DNA of 56,330 nucleotides. Origin: CAYTGR01 sp964437445. Lineage in GTDB: Bacteria > Chloroflexota > Anaerolineae > B4-G1 > SLSP01. This document shows, piece by piece, positions 17,912 through 27,709 of this stretch. The notes beneath the pieces are model-generated. The model searched no databases. It saw only the letters and a program-made list of their open reading frames with translations, and was not told where the DNA came from. Position 1 is the stretch's first letter; each line of letters starts with the position of its first letter. The position numbers and the translations under genes are program-made. The stretch is taken from the NCBI GenBank assembly GCA_964437445.1, contig CAYTGR010000033.1, positions 1 through 56,330 on the forward strand. Reading direction: 5' to 3'.

Positions 17912-17938
17912 TTGACGGAGATCAGATATGCTTATACG
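17912..17938 (+). promoter_or_regulatory. Weak promoter candidate for the propeller lipoprotein
   Basis: TTGACG (17912-17917) with TATACG (17933-17938), spacer 15 bp. A second TTGACG is at 17901. No gene is seen in 17730-18056: an upstream in-frame ATG at 17928 gives a leader with no signal-peptide character. Confidence 0.3.
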
Positions 17939-18056
17939 TAAGTCGGGAGAGGTTCGGGGCCGGAAGCCGGCCGCGGCCATCTGCTCACGGATGGCCCATC
18001 GTTCCATTTCATTTTCATTTTCAAGGAGTTGGCGAAGTTTAAAGGAGGCAAAAACG

Positions 18057-20480
18057 ATGACACCTAAAATTTTACGCGCACTGATCAGCGGTCTGTTGCT
18101 GCTGGTGACGTTGGCTTGTAGCCTGGGAGGCGGTGCTAAAGAGCAGACGGCCACGCCGGCGGCGACTACGGCCGGGGCGACTCCCGCTTCCACGCCGACC
18201 GCTACCGCGGCTCCCCCTCCGGCACCCACTATTGTAGAGCTGGGCGAACCCCAACAGAGTGAGCCTGGTGGTTTTACCTTCCGCGTCATCCCCGGTTACG
18301 AGGTCATGGACCTGGGGGGCATGGTGAATATGTTCGCGCCGGGGGCCGACCCCGACGTAGGGCCGGTGGTCACCCTGGTCGGCGGCCTCAATGATTATGA
18401 ACAAACAAACGAGGATCTTTACGAACAGTTGAAAAGCGGGACACCTATGACGATTGGCGACCCCGAGCAGATCAGAGTTTATAACGTGCCGGGTCTGGCC
18501 GTTGATCTTACCGGCGACAACAATGGCAAACCGATGCGAGGCCGGGTCGCGCTGGTGATGGTGACTCCCCAACAGCAGTTTATGTTGCTCGTCGGTGCGC
18601 CCGCGGCGCAATGGGACGCAGTAGCCCCCTATTTTGAGGCGCTGTTGGCCTCCGTGGAGTTCTTTGAGCCGGTGCTCCCACCGCCGACCTCCTCCCTGGA
18701 CCCCGGCTGGTATGTGTATACCAACCCCAACGACGCGCGCGATGTGCTGGTCTACGATGGCGTGATTTACGTGGCCTCGCTTGGCGGCACCGTGCTCTGG
18801 GAGGTCTCCCCCACCTTAGAAGATGGCTTCCCCACCCTCTACACGCCGCTGCAAGGGCTCAGCCACGCCAGCGCCTACGCGCTGACCGTCTGCGACATAC
18901 CGGAGACGCGCCTCATCGTCGGCACGCAGACCGGCCTCAGCTTCTACGATCCCCTGACCGGCGAGTGGGATGCCACGCCCATCACGCCGCCGGAGAGCAA
19001 CGTCCAGACCAGCCAGGTGGACCGGCTCTACTGCGACGCGGCGAACCACCGCCTGCTCATCGGCTATTCCGGCCTGGGGGTGTTGGATCTCAAAACGGGG
19101 GCCTGGCAGCGCTTCACCGATAAGCAGGGACTTTCGTGGAACGGCATCCGCGACATCGCCGTCACCGGCAGCGATATTTGGGTCGCTTCGGGCTACAACG
19201 GCATCTCCAAAATCAGCGGCGATCAGGTGACGGTCTACAACGAAGCCAACGGGCTGCCCAACCAGCGGGCCAACGCGCTCGCCGTGGGGGCGGATGGGTC
19301 GCTCTGGGTGGGCACCTCCGGCGGGCTGGCGCAGTTTAAGAACAACCAGTGGAAATTCTACGCCGCCAAAGATAACTCACTGCTCTACGACATCAACGAG
19401 CTGCGGTGGGCCGACGACGGCACGCTCTGGGTCGGCACGGCCTCCATCGGGGGCGGCAATCTCTGTCGCTTTGATCCGGCCAGGGGGACCTGCGTGGAAT
19501 CGTTCAAAGACACCACCGGGGCTTTTGGCCTGGCGCTGTACAACGGCAGCCCCGTTTTCGTCAACGACACCGGCCTGTACGCGCTGGTAGAGGGACAAAA
19601 GCGCAGCTTCATCGTGGAAGGGGTCATGCCGGCCCGCAATTTCATCCGCGCCCTGGCCGCAGCGCCGGATGGGCTGCTCTGGGTGAGCACACCGGCCGGC
19701 CTCCACCGGCTGGACCCCGGCTCTCCCGATTGGGAGTGGGCAACCTATACCCGTGAGCAGGGTGTGGGCGGCGGCAGCAGCGCCGAAGCACCCGCGCTGG
19801 CCGTCGCCGCCGATGGCACCCTGTGGGCCGCCATCACCAACGGCAACGTTAGCCGCTTCCAGGATGACACCTGGACGGCGTATGACGGGCTGCGCTCCTA
19901 CGACGCCGTGGCCGTGGATGCGCAGGGGCGCGCCTGGTTCGGCGATGACAGCAAGGGGATCGTCGTCCTCAAGGCCGACGGCTCCAAGGCCATGGACCTG
20001 ACCAAAGCCCAGGGCCTGCCCAGCGATAACGTCCAGGCGCTGCTGGCCGACGGCGAGACGATGTGGATCGCGCTGGATGTGGGCCTGGCCCGCTATGTTA
20101 ACGGCAAGGCAGAACTGGTGCTGGACAAGACCGTGCTGCCCCATCCCTACCTGCGCGCGCTGGCCCTGGAACCGGCGGGAACGCTCCTCATCGCCGGCAC
20201 CTCCAGCCTCGTCCGCTACGATGGCAACCGGGCCGAGGTGGTCTACAACTTCCAGAAGGAGGGCTTCAACAGCTGGCTCACCCGGCTGGCGGTGGCTCCT
20301 GATGGCCGCCTCTGGGTGGGCACGCAAAGCGGCCTCTTGTACTCCGATGATGGCAAAACCTGGACCCGCTTGACTACAGCGGATGGCCTGCCGGACAACA
20401 TCGTCACCGCTTTGCAAGTGGATCAGTACGGCGCGCTGTGGGTCGGCACCGGCAGCGGCCTGCTGCTGATGGTACCGTAA
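18057..20480 (+). CDS. Lipoprotein with two-component-regulator-type beta-propeller
   Basis: This is an 807-residue exported protein. A signal peptide leads to C21 (LLLVTLACS, a relaxed lipobox), then a Thr/Ala/Pro-rich spacer. Residues about 60-205 form an unrecognised domain. From about 215 to the end run propeller repeats of the Reg_prop type, for example GLPNQRANALAVGADGSLWVG and the closing VDQYGALWVGTGSGLLL. In other bacteria these repeats form the sensor of hybrid kinases; here there is no kinase, so a free surface propeller is likely. AAAGGAGG precedes the ATG by eight bases; a longer upstream frame from 17928 was rejected. The next gene follows after 135 bp. Confidence 0.85.
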   Translation: MTPKILRALISGLLLLVTLACSLGGGAKEQTATPAATTAGATPASTPTATAAPPPAPTIVELGEPQQSEPGGFTFRVIPGYEVMDLGGMVNMFAPGADPDVGPVVTLVGGLNDYEQTNEDLYEQLKSGTPMTIGDPEQIRVYNVPGLAVDLTGDNNGKPMRGRVALVMVTPQQQFMLLVGAPAAQWDAVAPYFEALLASVEFFEPVLPPPTSSLDPGWYVYTNPNDARDVLVYDGVIYVASLGGTVLWEVSPTLEDGFPTLYTPLQGLSHASAYALTVCDIPETRLIVGTQTGLSFYDPLTGEWDATPITPPESNVQTSQVDRLYCDAANHRLLIGYSGLGVLDLKTGAWQRFTDKQGLSWNGIRDIAVTGSDIWVASGYNGISKISGDQVTVYNEANGLPNQRANALAVGADGSLWVGTSGGLAQFKNNQWKFYAAKDNSLLYDINELRWADDGTLWVGTASIGGGNLCRFDPARGTCVESFKDTTGAFGLALYNGSPVFVNDTGLYALVEGQKRSFIVEGVMPARNFIRALAAAPDGLLWVSTPAGLHRLDPGSPDWEWATYTREQGVGGGSSAEAPALAVAADGTLWAAITNGNVSRFQDDTWTAYDGLRSYDAVAVDAQGRAWFGDDSKGIVVLKADGSKAMDLTKAQGLPSDNVQALLADGETMWIALDVGLARYVNGKAELVLDKTVLPHPYLRALALEPAGTLLIAGTSSLVRYDGNRAEVVYNFQKEGFNSWLTRLAVAPDGRLWVGTQSGLLYSDDGKTWTRLTTADGLPDNIVTALQVDQYGALWVGTGSGLLLMVP

Positions 20481-20530
20481 CCCACCCCGGTCGCAGACAC
20501 TGGCACCTATCCGGGAACACCTGCGAGAGG

Positions 20531-20595
20531 GTGAGCAGTGAGCAGTACAGCGGGCCAACAGTTACTGCAAACCCCTCTCTACTAACTGCTCACCC
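20531..20595. repeat. Heptamer repeat with inverted arm (GTGAGCA family)
   Basis: GTGAGCA occurs twice (20531-20544). The arm ACTAACTGCTCACCC at 20581-20595 is complementary to it, so the intergenic RNA can fold into a hairpin just before the ribosome-binding site of the next gene. Confidence 0.6.
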
Positions 20596-20615
20596 GTCAC
20601 TACAAAGAGGTGACC

Positions 20616-21344
20616 ATGAACGAAATCCTTGTGGGCCTGATCCTTTCCCTTGGCGCAGTGCTGCTCGTCGGCGGCCTTTTATGGCTGGACCGGCAGCGTA
20701 AGGCGCAACAGACAGCCCGGTTGCTCATCACTGCCGCTGAGCGCGGCTGGGAATGCATCCCGCTCCACGGCGGGCAGATAACCGGCTACCACCTGCGGGG
20801 GACCACTCGCGGTTTCCGGTGGGAGTTGGAGACCACGCTCGTCACGGCCCCGGCAGCCTCGGGTTCCGGGGCCACCTCGCACCAGACACGCCATACCCGC
20901 TGGCAAAGCCCTGAAGCGGTTTGCGCCGAGGGGCTGGTGCTTGTGGGGCCGCGCAGCAGGGCAACCAGCGCCAACCTGCCCGCTTTGGAAAGCCTCGGCG
21001 GGCTGACCGGGGTGATGGTGCGCCAGGCTTTGGAATGGATGCTCGGCGAGGATGCGGGCTACCTGACCAGCTTGCGCGAACTATCGCTGGGCAGTCCGGC
21101 CCTCCGCGCGCGCTATGCCGTCTGGGCGCACGCTGAAGCTGCCGCGCAGCGCTTGCTCACCACCGAGGGCGAGCAAGCACTCACCGGGTGGCCGGCAGAG
21201 CTACCGTTGGTGGTCAAAATCAGCCCCCGTGGGCTGCAGATAGACCTCCGAGATGTGCAATTGCTCGCTCCGGCAGACCTGGAACGGCTGGTGGACTTGG
21301 GAATCCGGTTGGTGGTAGCGTGGCAGACAGAGAGAATAGCATAG
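20616..21344 (+). CDS. Single-pass membrane protein of unknown function
   Basis: This is a 242-residue protein I do not recognise. Residues 3-22 (EILVGLILSLGAVLLVGGLL) form one membrane helix, followed by a soluble domain that is probably cytoplasmic because basic residues follow the helix. There is no catalytic motif. The ATG at 20616 is preceded by AGAGGTGA; a GTG two codons earlier overlaps that Shine-Dalgarno. It lies between the propeller lipoprotein and the giant beta-helix protein and ends 60 bp before the latter, so these genes may be co-transcribed. Confidence 0.75.
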   Translation: MNEILVGLILSLGAVLLVGGLLWLDRQRKAQQTARLLITAAERGWECIPLHGGQITGYHLRGTTRGFRWELETTLVTAPAASGSGATSHQTRHTRWQSPEAVCAEGLVLVGPRSRATSANLPALESLGGLTGVMVRQALEWMLGEDAGYLTSLRELSLGSPALRARYAVWAHAEAAAQRLLTTEGEQALTGWPAELPLVVKISPRGLQIDLRDVQLLAPADLERLVDLGIRLVVAWQTERIA

Positions 21345-21363
21345 CGAATGGCAGATAGCGAAC
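21343..21363 (+). repeat. Short heptamer repeat (GGCGAAT family)
   Basis: Units AGCGAAT, GGCAGAT and AGCGAAC lie in the leader of the giant surface protein and overlap the stop of the preceding gene. The same unit family forms the first half of the in-gene array at 22271. Confidence 0.5.
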
Positions 21364-21404
21364 GTCCATTACCCATCCCCTGTTACTTTATCGGGAGCAG
21401 AAAG

Positions 21405-24400
21405 ATGAAACGACAGACAATCTGGTGGCTGTTGCAAGTATTGTTAGTGCTGGCAGTTCTATGCTCAGGTCAGGCCAAAGTCCCTGGCTATGTGGAGGCC
21501 GCTCCCCCCGCCATCCGGCTGCAACAGGTCAACGGCCCGTGGGTCAAGCTCAGCATGGGGCCAGCCCTATCCTCCGCCGTTGGCCCGACGGCCCAGGCCG
21601 TCGGCGCGCGCCCGCTCTCGCTGGCCGCCGCCGACCTGGATGCCAACGGCGCGTCCGAGATCGTCGCCGGCTATGTGGGCGACTCTGGCGGGCTGGTCGT
21701 TGTCTATCGCCAAGGGGCGGCACAGACCTTTGCCCTGCCTGTCGCGCCGGATTTCCTCTACGCCGGCGATTTTGATGCCCAGGGCGGCAATGACCTCATC
21801 GTCGCAGCACGCGGCAGCGATGCGCTCTGGCTGCTGCCCGGTGACGCGACCGGCAACCTGGGGGCGCCGCAGGCCATCCCCCTGCCGGGGCAGATTACCG
21901 CGCTGACGGCCGGTGAATTTGGCCGACAGAACGGGCTGGACGATCTGGCCATTGGCATCACCGGAGAGGATGGCGCGCAATTGCTCATCCTGGCCGGGGC
22001 CGACGGCGCGCAGACGGCCTCGCCGGAACGCTATCCCCTGCCTGCGCCGGCCAGTACTCTGGAAATGGGTCAGTTGGACGATGTCTTTCCCTATGACCTG
22101 GCTGTCGTCGCCGGCAAGACGCTGGTCATCCTGCACGGCGGTGATGATCTGGCGAGGGAGAAAATCACCTCCTCCTTGGAGATGATCCCACTGGATTTTG
22201 AACCGATCTCCCTGGCGTTGGGCGATTTTCTCGCTGGCGACGGACAGGCGATTGAGATTGCTTTACTGGATGCGAACGGCGAATTGCGAATAGCGGATGG
22301 CGAATGGCGAAATGCGAATGGCAAAGAGCGCACGGCAAATGACGGATCACGTTTCACGTTTGACGCTTCACGTTTCACGTTTGCCACGCAACTGATCCCT
22401 CTGCGCCTCTCCAGCCTGCCCGCCGATGATCTGCTGGTGGCAGGCGGGCGGCAGGTGCAGATTCTCACTGCTGATGGGCGGCGGATGAACGTCGAGGGGG
22501 GCTATGAGCAGGCCGCCGCGCCGGGCGCACTGGTCACGCTGGACGCCGCCGCGCCGGTCGTCGCCGCGCTGTCTGTGCGCCTCAACGACGACGCGCTGGA
22601 CGACCTGGTGCTGCTGACCGAAGGTGCACCCGCTCCAACCGTCCTGCTGACGGCGGCGGCACTGAATCTCCAGATCACCGAATGGCAGAGCGACCGCCCT
22701 GACAGTAACCCCGGCGATGGTCAATGTAAAACATCCAGAAATACCTGCACACTGCGGGCGGCGATCCAGGAGGCCAATGCCAGCCCCGGCGCGGACACCA
22801 TCTGGAGCGGTTGGGGCAATGGCGTGACCTTTGCTTTGAACAGTCCTCTGCCCGAAATTACCGAAGCGGTCACGCTGATCGGATCAAATGTTGCAGATAC
22901 CTACCCGCGCATAGATGGTGCGTCACTGCCTTCCGGCACGCACGGCTTGCGGCTGACCGGCAATCACATCACCGTGCGCAATTTTTCCATAACCAATTTC
23001 ACCGGCAACGGCATCTGGATCACCGGCTCGGAGAACGTGGTGTACGATTGTCTGATCGGCACCAACTACCAGGGGACGAGCGGTTTGGGCAACGGCCAAA
23101 ATGGCATCGCCATCAACGGTAGTTATAACGAGATTCGGGACAATGTGATCGTTGACAACACCTATGCAGGTGTTCGCGTGGACGACGGTGACGGCAACAA
23201 GGTGCTATCAGGCAATGCCATCGGCTATTGGCCTGGTTCTGGCGCACAGCGGGCCAACCATAACGACGGCGTGTTGGTGTATGGCGGCTCTAACACACGT
23301 GTCGGCGGGGATACACCGGCCCAGAGCAACTCTATTGCCGGCAACACGGCCAGCGGCATTCGCATCGAAGTCGCCGCCGGCTCGGTGACGGTGCTGGCTA
23401 ACAAAATCGGCCTGATGGCAAACGGGCAACTGCTCGGCAACCGGCACGGCATTCAAGTTTACGGCAGTTATCACACCATCGGCAGCACGGCCCAGAAATC
23501 CAGTTGGGTTGCCGGCAACTCCTGGGGAATCGCCATCCTGGCTCCGTCGGCGACCTATAACTCGGTGCGTTATAACCTCGTTAGCACAAATACCGGCCTC
23601 GCCAACAGCGGCGACGGCATCGTGCTGTACTACAGCGGCAGCAACAATGTGGTCGAAAATAACACGGTCGGCCATAGCGGACAGCACGGCATTGCCGTTT
23701 ACCAGTATTCCGCCGCCTGTATGTACAACCGCATCGCCGACAACTGGGTCGGCACCGATGAGGCTGGCCGCGATCTGGGCAACGCGATGGACGGTATCTA
23801 TGTGGAAAAGAACTATTGTGCCTATCTCCAATCCAACCGGGTGGCATATAACAATCGCTATGGCATTTACCTGAACAACTATGGCGCCGATGGCAGCACG
23901 CTCAGTATGAATCAGTGCCGTTATAACCAGGATGCCGGCATTCGCATCAACAGCAACAGCAATACGGTCAGCGATAACGTTGTGGAACTCAACCCTGGTG
24001 TCGGTCTGTGGGTGACCGGTAACGCCAACACGCTCACCGGCAATAGCGCGTTGGGGGCGATGATTCCGTCGGCCCATTATCAAGCCACCGGCATTCAAAT
24101 AGACGGCAACCAGAACACCTTGCGCGGCGACAATACCTATGTCACCGAGATTGCCTATCACACCGGCGAAGGGGTGGTGATCAATGGGAATGAGAACACG
24201 GTGCAACGGTACTATATTCACAGCAACGGCGATGCCGGGATCGAGATTGCCGGCCGCAGCAACGTGATCGGCGCGGTGGGCAGCAACCGCAACACGATCA
24301 GTGTCAACAACGATGGCGTGCGGCTCACCGCTGCCGCCGGTCTCAACCAGGTGATCGGCAACTATATCGGCGTGGAAACCTCTGGCTCTGGCGATGCCGG

Positions 24401-27296
24401 CAATAGTACCGGCGTGCGCATCTATGGCTGGGGCAATCAGATCACGGCCAACCGCATCGCCTACTCGTACGGCAGCAATGTTGTGTTGAGCGGCAGCGGT
24501 GCCCACGACAATACGCTGCAAGACAACAATATCGGCCCGACGCTCACATCGCACGGCGTCTCGATTGAAAATGCGTCTGCGGGCAATGTGTTGCAGGCCA
24601 ACCAGATTTCCTCCAGTGACGGCGCCGGCATCTATGTCGCCTCCGGCTCGCTCAACCGGCTGATCTCGAACACACTCACCCTCAACAGCGGGCTGGGCAT
24701 TGACCTGGCGCCGACCGGCGTGACCCTCAACGACAGCGGCGACGGCGACACGGGGGCCAATTATTTGCAAAATTTCCCCGTCCTCACCGCCGTTACCGCG
24801 CTCAGTGGCCAGACACGCATCCAGGGGACGTTGAACAGCCATCCCAACGCCTCTTTTACGATCCAGTTTTTCCTCAACACCACCTGCGACGCTTCCGGCT
24901 ATGGCGAGGCCGAGACTTATTTGGGGCAAACCACGCTGACCACCAACAGCAGCGGTCAGGCCGGTTTTGATGTGACCCTGGCCGTCGGAGGGGCGGCGGG
25001 CAAATATGTGGTGGCTACAGCCACCCATACCAACGGCGACACTTCGGAACTGTCCAAATGTATGCTGGGGCGGGCACCGACCAGTGGTGTACCGTTTACG
25101 GTGAACACCACCGGCGATGCGGTAGACATCAACATCGGCGATGGGATCTGCGACAGCAGCGCCTCTCCCGGCGAGCAATGCACCCTGCGCGCCGCCGTCC
25201 AGGAGGCTAACGCCGCCATCGGCAGCGACACGATCATCCTCGCTGCTGCCGGCACCTATGCGCTGACGCTGACCGGCAGTGACAGCACCGCAGCCGCCGG
25301 CGATCTGGATATCAACGACCCGCTGACCCTCATCGGCGCAGGGGCCAACGTGACCCTCATCCAGGGCAATATGAGCGACCGCATCCTGGAAATTCGCAAC
25401 AGCGCCGCCGTCACCATCACCGGCGTGACGGTCAAGGGCGGTAACCTGAGCAGCACCAACGGCGGCGGCATCCTGGTCAACAGCGGCACGACGCTCACGC
25501 TGGAGGGAGTCAGCGTGCAGGAGAACCAGACCGCTTCGGGCAGCGGCGGCGGCCTCTATAGCGCAGGGACGTTGACGCTCGCCAACAGTGCGGTGATCAG
25601 CAACACCGCCGGCGCGGAAACTAACGGCGGCGGCGGCATTTTTGTGTTGAGCGGCGTGACCACACTGCGCAACGTCACCGTCTCCGGAAACCAGACCCAG
25701 GGCAACGGCGGTGGCATCCAAAACCTGGCCGGTACGGTCAACCTGAACAATGTCACCGTCACCAACAATACCGCCGATAGCGATAACGACGGCGGCGACG
25801 GCGGTGGGGTGTGGAATACCGCCACGTTCAACACCAAAAACTCGATCATCGCCGGAAACACAGACCTGAGTGCCGGCGGCTATCCCTATGGCGTCGCTGA
25901 CTGTTACGGTACATACACGTCACAAGGCTACAATCTGGTGGGAGACCAGGCGAAAGAGAACAACAGCAATCCGGCCGCGTGCCAGGGCTTCACCAACAAT
26001 GATAGCGTGAGCGGCGTGTGGCTATTCACCAACTACCTGCGATTCTCTGCGGGCCTGCGCCCATTAGCCTTGAACGGCGGGACAACGCTGAGCCACTCGC
26101 CTTTCTCTCAAGCCGCCGGCCTGACCGTAGATTGGGGCAATCCGGCCACGCCTGGCAGCGGCGGCGACGCCTGCGAACCGTTCGATCAACGCGGCCAGCC
26201 CCGCCCGATTGACGGCGGCACCGATGGCGTGGCCCGCTGCGACCGGGGCGCGGTGGAACTCATCCCGGCCTATCTCTCGGTGGACAATGTCACCGTCAGT
26301 GAGGGTAGCGCCGCTGTGTTCACCGTCTCGCTCTCCGAACCGGCGCCGATCACCTTTACCTTACACTATTCCACCACCGACATCACCGCCGTCGCCGAGC
26401 AGGACTATTTCCACACGACCGGCATCCTCACCTTTACGCCCGGGCAAAGCAGCCAGACCATCTCGGTACCCACCCTCACCGATACCCGCAACGAGGATGC
26501 CGAAACCTTCCGACTGCGGCTCAATTGGGCGCAATGGGTGCTCATTGCCGACGGCGAGGGCATTGGCACGATCAACGATGGCAACCCGCAGCCGGCTCTC
26601 AGCATCAACGACCGCACCGTCACCGAAGACGATGCCGGCAGCAGCACACAGGTCGTCTTTACCGTCAGTCTGAACGGCGCCAGTGGCAAGACGGTGACGG
26701 TTTACTATGCCACAGCAGACGGTACAGCCATCGCCGGTGAAGATTATTTGCCTGCCGCCGGGCAGTTGAGTTTTGCTCCCGGTGTGACCAGCCAAACCAT
26801 CACCATCATCGTGGTCGGCGACAACCTGCGCGAGGGCAACGAGACCTGGACCGTCCAACTCAGCAACCCGGTTAATGCCACTTTGGGCGATGCCACCGGC
26901 CTGGGCACGATCACCGATGATGACACCCCGGCCCTCTCCATCCAGGACTCATCCATCCTTGAGGGCGACAGCGGCACCGCTCCGATGTACTTTACCGTGC
27001 GTCTGTCCAGGCCCAGCACGGCGCCGATCACCGTCAACTATACCACCAGCCCGGGCACGGCTCAATCGGGCAGCGACTACCTTCACACCAGCGGCACGCT
27101 CACCTTTGCCGCCGGCGAGACGCTCAAGACGATTACGGTGCAGATCGTGGGCGACCAGATCGGCGAGCCGACCGAGACCTTTACCGTGGCACTCAACACG
27201 CCCACCGGCGGCGCAACGATTGCCAGAGGCATTGCCACCGGCACGATATGGGAAGAAATTCACACCGTTTACCTGCCGCTGGTTGTACGCCAGTGA
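21405..27296 (+). CDS. Giant secreted beta-helix / CSLREA / Calx-beta surface protein
   Basis: This is a 1963-residue exported protein. Order: signal peptide (1-30); an FG-GAP/VCBS-like propeller region (about 45-430); first CSLREA-type segment (CTLRAAIQEANA); a long right-handed parallel beta-helix of Asn/Gly-rich turns up to about 1190; second CSLREA segment (CTLRAAVQEANA) with GGGI repeats; a choice-of-anchor-Q-like end (FDQRGQPRP, CDRGAVEL); three Calx-beta domains of about 100 residues each; and the terminal motif VYLPLVVRQ. It is likely a surface or adhesion protein; ligand or enzymatic activity is unknown. The ATG at 21405 follows GGGAGCAG; an earlier in-frame ATG at 21348 lacks a ribosome-binding site and lies in a repeat. 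A 16-unit heptamer array (22271-22382) is read through in frame, giving about 37 low-complexity residues near 289-326. Confidence 0.88.
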   Translation: MKRQTIWWLLQVLLVLAVLCSGQAKVPGYVEAAPPAIRLQQVNGPWVKLSMGPALSSAVGPTAQAVGARPLSLAAADLDANGASEIVAGYVGDSGGLVVVYRQGAAQTFALPVAPDFLYAGDFDAQGGNDLIVAARGSDALWLLPGDATGNLGAPQAIPLPGQITALTAGEFGRQNGLDDLAIGITGEDGAQLLILAGADGAQTASPERYPLPAPASTLEMGQLDDVFPYDLAVVAGKTLVILHGGDDLAREKITSSLEMIPLDFEPISLALGDFLAGDGQAIEIALLDANGELRIADGEWRNANGKERTANDGSRFTFDASRFTFATQLIPLRLSSLPADDLLVAGGRQVQILTADGRRMNVEGGYEQAAAPGALVTLDAAAPVVAALSVRLNDDALDDLVLLTEGAPAPTVLLTAAALNLQITEWQSDRPDSNPGDGQCKTSRNTCTLRAAIQEANASPGADTIWSGWGNGVTFALNSPLPEITEAVTLIGSNVADTYPRIDGASLPSGTHGLRLTGNHITVRNFSITNFTGNGIWITGSENVVYDCLIGTNYQGTSGLGNGQNGIAINGSYNEIRDNVIVDNTYAGVRVDDGDGNKVLSGNAIGYWPGSGAQRANHNDGVLVYGGSNTRVGGDTPAQSNSIAGNTASGIRIEVAAGSVTVLANKIGLMANGQLLGNRHGIQVYGSYHTIGSTAQKSSWVAGNSWGIAILAPSATYNSVRYNLVSTNTGLANSGDGIVLYYSGSNNVVENNTVGHSGQHGIAVYQYSAACMYNRIADNWVGTDEAGRDLGNAMDGIYVEKNYCAYLQSNRVAYNNRYGIYLNNYGADGSTLSMNQCRYNQDAGIRINSNSNTVSDNVVELNPGVGLWVTGNANTLTGNSALGAMIPSAHYQATGIQIDGNQNTLRGDNTYVTEIAYHTGEGVVINGNENTVQRYYIHSNGDAGIEIAGRSNVIGAVGSNRNTISVNNDGVRLTAAAGLNQVIGNYIGVETSGSGDAGNSTGVRIYGWGNQITANRIAYSYGSNVVLSGSGAHDNTLQDNNIGPTLTSHGVSIENASAGNVLQANQISSSDGAGIYVASGSLNRLISNTLTLNSGLGIDLAPTGVTLNDSGDGDTGANYLQNFPVLTAVTALSGQTRIQGTLNSHPNASFTIQFFLNTTCDASGYGEAETYLGQTTLTTNSSGQAGFDVTLAVGGAAGKYVVATATHTNGDTSELSKCMLGRAPTSGVPFTVNTTGDAVDINIGDGICDSSASPGEQCTLRAAVQEANAAIGSDTIILAAAGTYALTLTGSDSTAAAGDLDINDPLTLIGAGANVTLIQGNMSDRILEIRNSAAVTITGVTVKGGNLSSTNGGGILVNSGTTLTLEGVSVQENQTASGSGGGLYSAGTLTLANSAVISNTAGAETNGGGGIFVLSGVTTLRNVTVSGNQTQGNGGGIQNLAGTVNLNNVTVTNNTADSDNDGGDGGGVWNTATFNTKNSIIAGNTDLSAGGYPYGVADCYGTYTSQGYNLVGDQAKENNSNPAACQGFTNNDSVSGVWLFTNYLRFSAGLRPLALNGGTTLSHSPFSQAAGLTVDWGNPATPGSGGDACEPFDQRGQPRPIDGGTDGVARCDRGAVELIPAYLSVDNVTVSEGSAAVFTVSLSEPAPITFTLHYSTTDITAVAEQDYFHTTGILTFTPGQSSQTISVPTLTDTRNEDAETFRLRLNWAQWVLIADGEGIGTINDGNPQPALSINDRTVTEDDAGSSTQVVFTVSLNGASGKTVTVYYATADGTAIAGEDYLPAAGQLSFAPGVTSQTITIIVVGDNLREGNETWTVQLSNPVNATLGDATGLGTITDDDTPALSIQDSSILEGDSGTAPMYFTVRLSRPSTAPITVNYTTSPGTAQSGSDYLHTSGTLTFAAGETLKTITVQIVGDQIGEPTETFTVALNTPTGGATIARGIATGTIWEEIHTVYLPLVVRQ
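22271..22382 (+). repeat. In-gene heptamer array, 16 units
   Basis: Sixteen consecutive 7-nt units run without phase break: eleven related to GGCGAAT, then five of the CACGTTT type. Both families occur between genes elsewhere in the window. The array interrupts the FG-GAP-like region of the giant surface protein, and the reading frame stays open across it. Confidence 0.9.
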
Positions 27297-27395
27297 AGCG
27301 GCACGGATGCTCCGCCCTGCCGGGGCTACCAGTCCGGTTGGCGGCCAGGGGAAAGCCATCCCCCATCAAACCGTGGCAGGAAACAGGGAGGTTCT

Positions 27396-27611
27396 ATGGA
27401 CCACGAGAGGCCGAAAACGCGCTATCTCTCGTATTTGCTGCGGCTTTGGGAGACCGCTGACGGGGAACAGCGCTTCTGGCGCGCTTCACTGGAGCGTCCA
27501 GGAACAGGTGAGCGGCACAGTTTCGCTACCATAGAGGCACTTTTTGCTTATTTGATGCAACAGATGCAGAATGAAAACTTCCAGCGCCGGACGCCCCCGG
27601 CCAAGGGATAG
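27396..27611 (+). CDS. Small conserved-looking protein, paralogue of 41625-41846
   Basis: This is a 71-residue protein of unknown function, with GGGAGG six bases before the ATG. It aligns with the 73-residue protein encoded at 41625-41846 (minus): both show an LLRL/VLRF strand, a Trp followed by a short strand, a TGE/TNE turn, F-x-x-IE and an Ala-aromatic-Leu helix. That pattern suggests a small alpha/beta domain. No signal peptide or membrane segment is seen. It follows the giant surface protein by 99 bp and ends before a hairpin. Confidence 0.65.
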   Translation: MDHERPKTRYLSYLLRLWETADGEQRFWRASLERPGTGERHSFATIEALFAYLMQQMQNENFQRRTPPAKG

Positions 27612-27621
27612 GAAACAGGGG

Positions 27622-27676
27622 AAGGGCAGAGTATGCGGCCTCGGCGCGCTCAGCGGTCAAAAGCGGCTCTGCCCTT
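27622..27676. terminator. Hairpin between convergent genes
   Basis: AAGGGCAGAG (27622-27631) pairs with CTCTGCCCTT (27667-27676) around a GC-rich loop that can fold further. It lies between the stops of the small protein (+) and livM (-). Confidence 0.5.
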
Positions 27677-27709
27677 TACCAACCGGCAGGTAGCCAAAGG
27701 GGTAGCGAT

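Noticed and set aside
19377..20558. 393-residue open frame antisense to the propeller lipoprotein
   Set aside because: No start signal and no family resemblance; the sense strand has a clear lipoprotein with propeller repeats.
23208..25721. 837-residue open frame antisense to the giant surface protein
   Set aside because: It has no ribosome-binding site and no recognisable domain, and is rich in Val/Ala/His/Gly as expected from reading Asn/Gly-rich beta-helix codons backwards in GC-rich DNA.
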